From JBJXFK01 sp046155505 (lineage in GTDB: Bacteria > Planctomycetota > Phycisphaerae > UBA1845 > Fen-1342): 44,541 nucleotides of DNA. The stretch lies in the NCBI GenBank assembly GCA_046155505.1, contig JBJXFK010000219.1, positions 1 to 44,541 on the forward strand, written 5' to 3'. This document shows positions 39,885 through 44,541 of the stretch, piece after piece. The notes beneath the pieces were generated by a model, which saw nothing but the letters and a program-made list of their open reading frames with translations, was not told the origin of the DNA and did no database searches. A program made the translations under genes and the position numbers. Position 1 is the first letter of the stretch. Each line of letters opens with the position of its first letter.

Positions 39885-41267
39885 CTACCGAACTGCGTCG
39901 GCATCGGCGCGAAGCTGCGCGAGGATCGTGGCCAGCGCCGGATCGCTCACGCGATTGCTGCGTTCGAATGGGTCGTCCTCGAGATCGAACAACTGCTCTT
40001 CGCCCGTCACGATGCTTGGCACGGGCAGATACCGAAACTGCCAGCGCAGGCAGCAGACATTCGTGCCGAGCGTCACGGGTCGATAGAACCGAATGTACTT
40101 GTATCGATCGCGGCGACTCCAGCGCGCGACCAGCGAATTGGTCACATCGTCCGGCTCATCGGGAAACGGCAGGAGCGAGTAGTTCACACCCGCGATCGCA
40201 TCGCGAACCGGCGCGGCGTCTTGCAAGAGACACGCCGCGAGGCTGCGACCGCTGAAAAAATGCGGTGGGCGCGAGCCGATCAACTCCATTACCGTCGGTG
40301 GAATGTCGACCACCGAGACCAGATCGTCGCGAACTTTCGGCTCGATCTTGTTGATCCAGGTGAACGAGATGTGCGTGCGATTTCCCTTTTCGTACGGCGA
40401 TTGCTTGGCGATCGAGCCGGCGGCCCAGCCGTTGTCGGCGACGGTAATGATGAGCGTGTTCTCGAGTTGCCCGCAGGCGATGAGCCGCGCGAGGCCTTCG
40501 CCGATCGCGTCGTCGAGCCAGGCGAGGTTGCCGAGATAGTCGCGAATCTCGTTTCGACACGCGATCTGGTTTTGCTGCGACACGCCGGGCGGCACGACGA
40601 TTGCGTCGACATCGATGCGTCCGCGATAGCGGCGCGGCGCGTCGAACGGCGTGTGCGGCAGGAGCGGTGCCCAGAGTGCGAACCACTTGACCGGCGAGCT
40701 TTCGGCGAGTCGCAGGAAACGATCCTGTCCGGTGCGTACGAACGCCGTGGGAAAATTCTCGGCCTGCTGCTGCGGGCCGGCTTTTTCGTAGCAGCGAAAG
40801 CCGTACGCCTCCGGGCGTGCTCCGGCGCGACCTTCGAAAAACTTGCCGCCGAGGAAGGTGTAGTAGCCGGCGTGAATGAGTTCGGCGGTGAACAGTTCGC
40901 GCGGGTCGAGGACGATGTCGACATCGTTGTTTCGGATGAGATGCTCGTCGGGAGTTTTGCCGCTGAGCAGGCTGGCGATCGTGGGTCGGCAGGTGGACAT
41001 CGTGACGTAGCCGTTCTCGAAGACGCAGCCGCTCGCGAGAATGAAATCCAGATTCGGCGTGCGAGCCGCGGGACTGCCGAGAAAGCGATAGTGCTGGTAG
41101 TCGGCATCGTCGAGCAGGATGAGCCAGATGTTGGGGCCGTTGTCCGGTCGCGCGGCAACGGATGCGCTCGAGGCGAGGCAATCGTCGGAGTCGATGGTCT
41201 GTGCGACGGCGACATCCATGAGCGCGGCGGTGAGCAGGAACGCGAATATTTTGGGTATGCGGCGCAT
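39885..41267 (-). CDS. Secreted sulfatase-like hydrolase with altered signature
   Basis: A 460-residue protein with a signal peptide (RRIPKIFAFLLTAALMDVAVAQ). It shows the alkaline phosphatase/sulfatase fold: NIWLILLDDAD with the two metal-binding Asp (53-54), TPNLDFILASGCVFENGY, the nucleophile segment STCRPTIASLLSG, LPHTPFDAP and VADNGWAAG with later metal ligands. The nucleophile motif is normally CxPxR followed by LLTG; here Cys93 and Pro95 are kept but the Arg is Ile97, and LTG is LSG. Since the Arg is part of the recognition site for formylglycine formation, maturation is doubtful. It may be inactive, use an unmodified Cys, or act on another ester. ATG 41267 begins the signal peptide; AAGGA lies rather far upstream. 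No sulfatase-modifying enzyme is nearby. Confidence 0.87.
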   Translation of the reverse strand: MRRIPKIFAFLLTAALMDVAVAQTIDSDDCLASSASVAARPDNGPNIWLILLDDADYQHYRFLGSPAARTPNLDFILASGCVFENGYVTMSTCRPTIASLLSGKTPDEHLIRNNDVDIVLDPRELFTAELIHAGYYTFLGGKFFEGRAGARPEAYGFRCYEKAGPQQQAENFPTAFVRTGQDRFLRLAESSPVKWFALWAPLLPHTPFDAPRRYRGRIDVDAIVVPPGVSQQNQIACRNEIRDYLGNLAWLDDAIGEGLARLIACGQLENTLIITVADNGWAAGSIAKQSPYEKGNRTHISFTWINKIEPKVRDDLVSVVDIPPTVMELIGSRPPHFFSGRSLAACLLQDAAPVRDAIAGVNYSLLPFPDEPDDVTNSLVARWSRRDRYKYIRFYRPVTLGTNVCCLRWQFRYLPVPSIVTGEEQLFDLEDDPFERSNRVSDPALATILAQLRADADAVR

Positions 41268-42005
41268 GGTGGTGTCGTGTTCCTTTGCTTGCGCGGTTGA
41301 GCAATGCACGATAGCCGTTGGAGCAGGGGCGCGGCCAGTGAAATTTGTGAGCGGTGCGCCGCGCGGGACGAACAAGGCCAAAGGTCGAATGCCGACGGGC
41401 GAAGGCGTGGTTGCGCGCGAACGCGGAGTGGAGAGTGCGGAATGCAGAACGAAGAAGGGCGCGCGGGATTGAGGACGGGTGAAGGTCTTGATAACGAAGG
41501 TGCCAAGTTCCACACATTTTGTTGACTACCTTCGGCTGGCTTGATTGATTTGCGGGTTTTATCGGGCGACGTCGCGGGTGTTGGAATCTTGGGAGGTGGC
41601 GGGAATCGGGATGGTGCGCAGGGCGGCCCACGCGAGGAGCGTAGGCGGCTGGCGTGCTTGTTTCGAGGCGCGGACGCGCGATGAACGGGGATTCGCGGCG
41701 GTAAGCGGATTTGTGCATGTGTGGCACGCGCGCGCGTGGCACGCGCGCGTGTGGCACCCGCTATCAACGGGTGCGATCGGATCGCGGCGTGTCGGATGCA
41801 ACTTGAATCATCAAGCGGCTGCGCAACCCATTTTTGGACGCCGCGACGCTCGGCGACCGAGTCGTTCACTCACGGTCGGTTCACACTGCTCGCAGAGCAG
41901 TGGCACCCGCACGGTTTTCGTAGTTGGACGTAAGCGTCCGGTGAACCCCGTCTATTATCCGGCGTGCGGCGTGGCGATGATGCCTCCATCGAAACGGAGG
42001 CCGTC
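41268..42005. other. Spacer before the IS66 element, repeat-bearing
   Basis: These 738 bp carry no convincing gene. Found here: the 22-bp motif at 41514-41535 shared with 791-812; GTGGCACGCGCGC runs and one ACCCGCTATCAACGGGTG unit (41751-41775); a CTGCTCGCAGAGCAG hairpin near 41887-41901; and, from 41930, the left end and leader of the IS66 element. The promoter of the sulfatase-like gene is expected near 41300-41500. Confidence 0.65.
41751..41775. repeat. Free-standing copy of the putA palindrome unit
   Basis: GTGGCACCCGCTATCAACGG followed by GTG is nearly identical to the 30-bp units inside putA (33531-33610) but lies outside any gene. It shows that the unit is a dispersed repeat and not something specific to putA. 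Confidence 0.75.
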
Positions 42006-42557
42006 ATGGCACGCAGTTCGCGGCGGGATTCAAACAAAGAATCGTTCTGGCGCAATACGATCGACGGCCACGCTCGCAGCGGACTTTCCGTGCGAGAATG
42101 GTGCCGCCGCAACACCTTTACCGAAGCGTCCTTCTACTCGTGGCGACGGGAACTCGCGCAGCGCGACACACCCCGCATTGGGCCGATGTTCGTGCCGCTG
42201 CGCAGCATCGCGAACACGCCCGGATCAGCGGACACGCCCGGATCAGCGAACACGCCGACCACGGCGGCGCGATCGAGCGGCAACACCACGCGCGCACCCG
42301 ACGAACGACCCGTCGGTCGAATCGAGATCCTGCTGCCCGGGCCGCGCCGCGTACGCCTGATCGGGCCGGTCGATCGAATGGCGCTGGCCGACGTGCTGGC
42401 GGTATTGGCCGGCGATTCGTGCGCAGACCAGCCCCGCGCTGGCCGCCGGACGCGCGACGACGGGCGCAGCCCGACCAACAACGATCGCAGCGCGACCGAC
42501 AACGGGCACAGCCCAACCGGCGGCAACGCGCGCCGCGCGGAGGCCCGCGCATGCTGA
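42006..42557 (+). CDS. tnpA: IS66 TnpA accessory protein
   Basis: A 183-residue protein. Residues 8-50 (SNKESFWRNTIDGHARSGLSVREWCRRN and SFYSWRREL) form the helix-turn-helix typical of IS66 OrfA; residues about 100-135 (GRIEILLPGPRRVRLIGPVD) give the conserved second half. Between and after these lie tandem-repeat insertions: TPGSADTPGSANTP (about 76-89) and a C-terminal Arg/Asp/Asn/Ser-rich tail with repeated RSPTNN/RSATDN/HSPTGG, making it longer than usual. ATG 42006 follows GGAGG. The stop overlaps the tnpB start (ATGCTGA). Required for transposition with TnpB and TnpC in this family. Confidence 0.85.
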   Translation: MARSSRRDSNKESFWRNTIDGHARSGLSVREWCRRNTFTEASFYSWRRELAQRDTPRIGPMFVPLRSIANTPGSADTPGSANTPTTAARSSGNTTRAPDERPVGRIEILLPGPRRVRLIGPVDRMALADVLAVLAGDSCADQPRAGRRTRDDGRSPTNNDRSATDNGHSPTGGNARRAEARAC

Positions 42558-42943
42558 CGCTGCCCAGCCTGGGCGAGATGGATCGCAAGCTCGGCGTGCG
42601 AATCTACTGGTGCACCTCGCCGACCGACATGCGCAAGGGCTTCGATTCGCTGGCGGCGCTGGTGCGCGAGCACCTGCAGCTTGACCCGCTGTCGGGCCAT
42701 CTGTTCCTGTTCGCGAGCCGCAGTCGCGACCGGCTCAAGCTGCTCTACTGGGACAGCGACGGCTACGCACTCTGGTACAAGCGGCTCGAAGAAGGCACCT
42801 TCCGCCTGCCGTCGGCGAAGACGTGCGGCGCGAGCGCCGAGCTCAAGGCCAGCGAGCTGGCCATGCTGCTGGCCGGCATCGACCTGACCAGCATCAAGCG
42901 TCGCAAGCGATTCACACATGAAAAAGCCGTGAATTCAACATGA
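42551..42943 (+). CDS. tnpB: IS66 TnpB accessory protein
   Basis: A 130-residue protein matching IS66 Orf2 (PF05717 type): VRIYWCTSPTDMRKGFDSLAALV, then LFLFASRSRDRLKLLYWDSDGYALWYKRLEEG and a C-terminal ELAMLLAGIDL. It is full length. It overlaps tnpA by 7 nt, indicating coupled translation, and precedes tnpC by 34 nt. Its biochemical role in transposition is not well defined. Confidence 0.95.
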   Translation: MLTLPSLGEMDRKLGVRIYWCTSPTDMRKGFDSLAALVREHLQLDPLSGHLFLFASRSRDRLKLLYWDSDGYALWYKRLEEGTFRLPSAKTCGASAELKASELAMLLAGIDLTSIKRRKRFTHEKAVNST

Positions 42944-42977
42944 TTTGTGACGGTCGAAGCGCGCGGCGCACGTCTAC

Positions 42978-44541
42978 ATGAGCGTGGCCACGGACGGCAT
43001 CACTTCTGTCGCATCGCCCGATGATGAGCTTCAGCAGCTTCGCGCCGAAGTGTCGGCGCTGCGCCCGCTGCGCGATGAAGTCGGTCTGCTGCGCGCGCTG
43101 CGTGAGGAGCTCCTGAAGCAGCGCGAAGAGCAGAAGCGCACCATCGACCAGTTGCAGCAGCAGTTGCAATCGCTGCTGCGCCGCTTCTACGGCCGCTCCT
43201 CCGAAAAACTCAACCCCAACCAGATGCAGCTCTTCGAGACGCTGCTGAACAGCCTCGCGCCCAAAACGTTCGTCGATCCTGAAGAGCCGAGCGCGACGGC
43301 GACCGAGCAGGATTCCAGCGCAGCACAAGCTTCGCCCGCCAAAAAAGGCCACGGCCGCCGCCGCCTGCCTGCGGACCTGCCGCGGACCCCGGTGCTGCAC
43401 GATCTGCCCGAAGGCCAGAAGCCCTGTCCCTGCTGCGGCAACATGCGGCACGTCATCGGACAGGAGATCAGCGAGCAGCTCGACTATGTGCCGGCCAAAC
43501 TGAGCGTCATCGAACACACGCGGCTGACCTACGCCTGCCGGCACTGCGAACAGCAGGCCGCCGAGACCGGCCCGCAGATCGAGACCGCCGACAAACCGCG
43601 GTCGCCGATCGAGAAGGGCCTGGCCACGCCGGGATTGCTCAGCTATGTGATCGTCAGCAAGTACGGCGACCATCTGCCGCTCTACCGGCTGGAAGGCATT
43701 CTCAAGCGGCACGAGGTCGAGATCGCGCGTTCGACGATGTGCGGCTGGATGGGCCAGTGCGCGACGCTGCTGCGGCCGCTGCATGAGTTGATGGTCCAGC
43801 AGGTGCGCGCTTCGAAGGTGATCCACACCGACGACACGCCGGTGGACGTTTTGGAACCCGGTCGCGGGCAGACCCGCACCGGCCGCTTCTGGGTCTATGT
43901 CGGCGATGCAACTCATCCGCTGACGGTGTTTGATTACACGCCCAGCCGCAGCCGCGACGGGCCGCGTGAGTTCCTCAAGAACTGGAGCGGCTTTTTGCAG
44001 GCCGACGCGTTCGGCGGATACGACGGGATTTATGCGGGCCAGGCGGGCGGAGCGGTCACGGAAGTGGCCTGCTGGGCCCATGCGCGGCGCAAGTTTTATG
44101 ATGCGCGCACGTCGGACGCGGCGGGCAGCGCGCAGGCGCTGGCGTACATTCGGCTGCTGTATGACGTGGAGCGCGAGGCCGAGCGGCGCTTCGAATCGGC
44201 GGCGGATGACGCGCGCGAATCGCAAAGTGAAAACGCGGCGCAATTGAACGCGTCGCCATCGCCGGACAAGTGCGCGTCGCCGCGGTCGCTCTCCGCGACT
44301 CGTCTCGCGCTGCGGCGCGAGAAATCGGTCGCGCTGCTCGAACAGTTCGGCGGGTGGTTGCACGCGCAGCAGGCGGGCTGGGGCGGATCGGCATTGCCCA
44401 AGAGTCCGCTGGGCCAGGCGATCGGGTATGCGCTCAATCAGTGGTCGGCGTTGAACGTGTACGCGACCGACGGCGATCTGGCGATCGATAACAACGCGAG
44501 TGAAAACGCGCTGCGGCGTGTGGCGCTGGGTCGCAAGAACT
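42978..44541 (+). CDS. tnpC: IS66 TnpC transposase, cut by window edge
   Basis: At least 521 residues are visible and the frame is open to the last base. An N-terminal coiled coil (about 15-70, leucine-zipper type) leads to FYGRSSEKLNPNQ, a zinc-finger segment with CPCCGNMRHV and CRHCEQQA, and then the DDE domain: Asp in VIHTDDTPV, Asp in GFLQADAFGGYDGI and Glu in DNNASENALRRVALGRKN at the edge. An insertion-like Ser/Asn/Asp-rich stretch lies near 415-450. It is the catalytic subunit of the element. Only the final 20 or so residues should be missing. Confidence 0.93.
   Translation, partial: MSVATDGITSVASPDDELQQLRAEVSALRPLRDEVGLLRALREELLKQREEQKRTIDQLQQQLQSLLRRFYGRSSEKLNPNQMQLFETLLNSLAPKTFVDPEEPSATATEQDSSAAQASPAKKGHGRRRLPADLPRTPVLHDLPEGQKPCPCCGNMRHVIGQEISEQLDYVPAKLSVIEHTRLTYACRHCEQQAAETGPQIETADKPRSPIEKGLATPGLLSYVIVSKYGDHLPLYRLEGILKRHEVEIARSTMCGWMGQCATLLRPLHELMVQQVRASKVIHTDDTPVDVLEPGRGQTRTGRFWVYVGDATHPLTVFDYTPSRSRDGPREFLKNWSGFLQADAFGGYDGIYAGQAGGAVTEVACWAHARRKFYDARTSDAAGSAQALAYIRLLYDVEREAERRFESAADDARESQSENAAQLNASPSPDKCASPRSLSATRLALRREKSVALLEQFGGWLHAQQAGWGGSALPKSPLGQAIGYALNQWSALNVYATDGDLAIDNNASENALRRVALGRKN

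Larger units (their letters stand above)
41930..44541 (+). mobile_element. IS66-type element, right part beyond the window
   Basis: The left end is placed at 41930, where GTAAGCGTCCGGTGAACCCC begins; IS66 ends usually start GTAAGCG. The three standard genes follow in order with the usual overlaps: tnpA, tnpB and tnpC. The right end and the 8-bp target duplication (left copy would be AGTTGGAC at 41922-41929) lie outside or cannot be confirmed. Confidence 0.87.

Noticed and set aside
41545..42360. A 271-codon open frame on the + strand before and across tnpA
   Set aside because: It runs through repeats and then through tnpA in another frame; tnpA has the recognised helix-turn-helix and ribosome site.

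Overview
GC-rich chromosomal window that looks like a planctomycete (PVC superphylum). The evidence is the PVC-type 'small basic protein' at 1529-1801, a three-gene SPFH (HflK/HflC-like) cluster followed by an ABC-2 exporter and a 733-residue anchored protein of planctomycete type, a PilM-type operon with Gly/Arg-rich linkers, a sulfatase-like protein, and intergenic spacers full of short palindromes and 7-bp tandem repeats. No rRNA, tRNA or CRISPR array was recognised. Both edges cut a gene: a secreted DUF6265-like protein on the left and the IS66 TnpC transposase on the right.

Layout. 1-2300: partial DUF6265-like gene (-), small basic protein (+), repeat-rich spacers. 2310-4355: P1B heavy-metal ATPase (+). 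4582-5559: ABC-2 permease (-), divergent from a block of + genes at 5757-15874: a polytopic SPFH protein, an HflC-like protein, a His-rich HflK-like protein, an ABC ATPase, a second ABC-2 permease and a large membrane-anchored protein. 15900-17978: two-domain glycosyltransferase (-). 18132-21944: pstS-pstC-pstA-pstB phosphate importer (+). 22458-28085: PilM-type protein carrying a PilN-like tail, then two single-pass Gly/Arg-rich proteins (+), closed by a strong hairpin. 28284-35236 (-): D-2-hydroxyacid dehydrogenase, rlmN, phoU, putA. 35325-36554: complete IS630-type element (-) with an A7 frameshift site. 36554-39501 (-): zinc-ribbon membrane protein and a MacB/LolD-like ABC pair. 39885-41267 (-): sulfatase-like protein. 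41930-44541: left part of an IS66 element (tnpA, tnpB, partial tnpC).

How the genes fit together. The SPFH triad, the ATPase and two related permeases (one divergent) probably form one membrane complex, with a single ATPase available to both permeases. The Pst importer and PhoU belong to the same phosphate circuit but lie about 9 kb apart on opposite strands. The pilM operon resembles a condensed pilM-N-O-P inner-membrane platform.

Most unusual: short palindromic repeats that are intergenic elsewhere in the window also sit in frame inside putA. A 246-bp (82-codon) composite palindrome occupies the linker between the two enzymes, and a shorter repeat lies inside the aldehyde dehydrogenase domain. 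This resembles the coding-sequence palindromes of Rickettsia.
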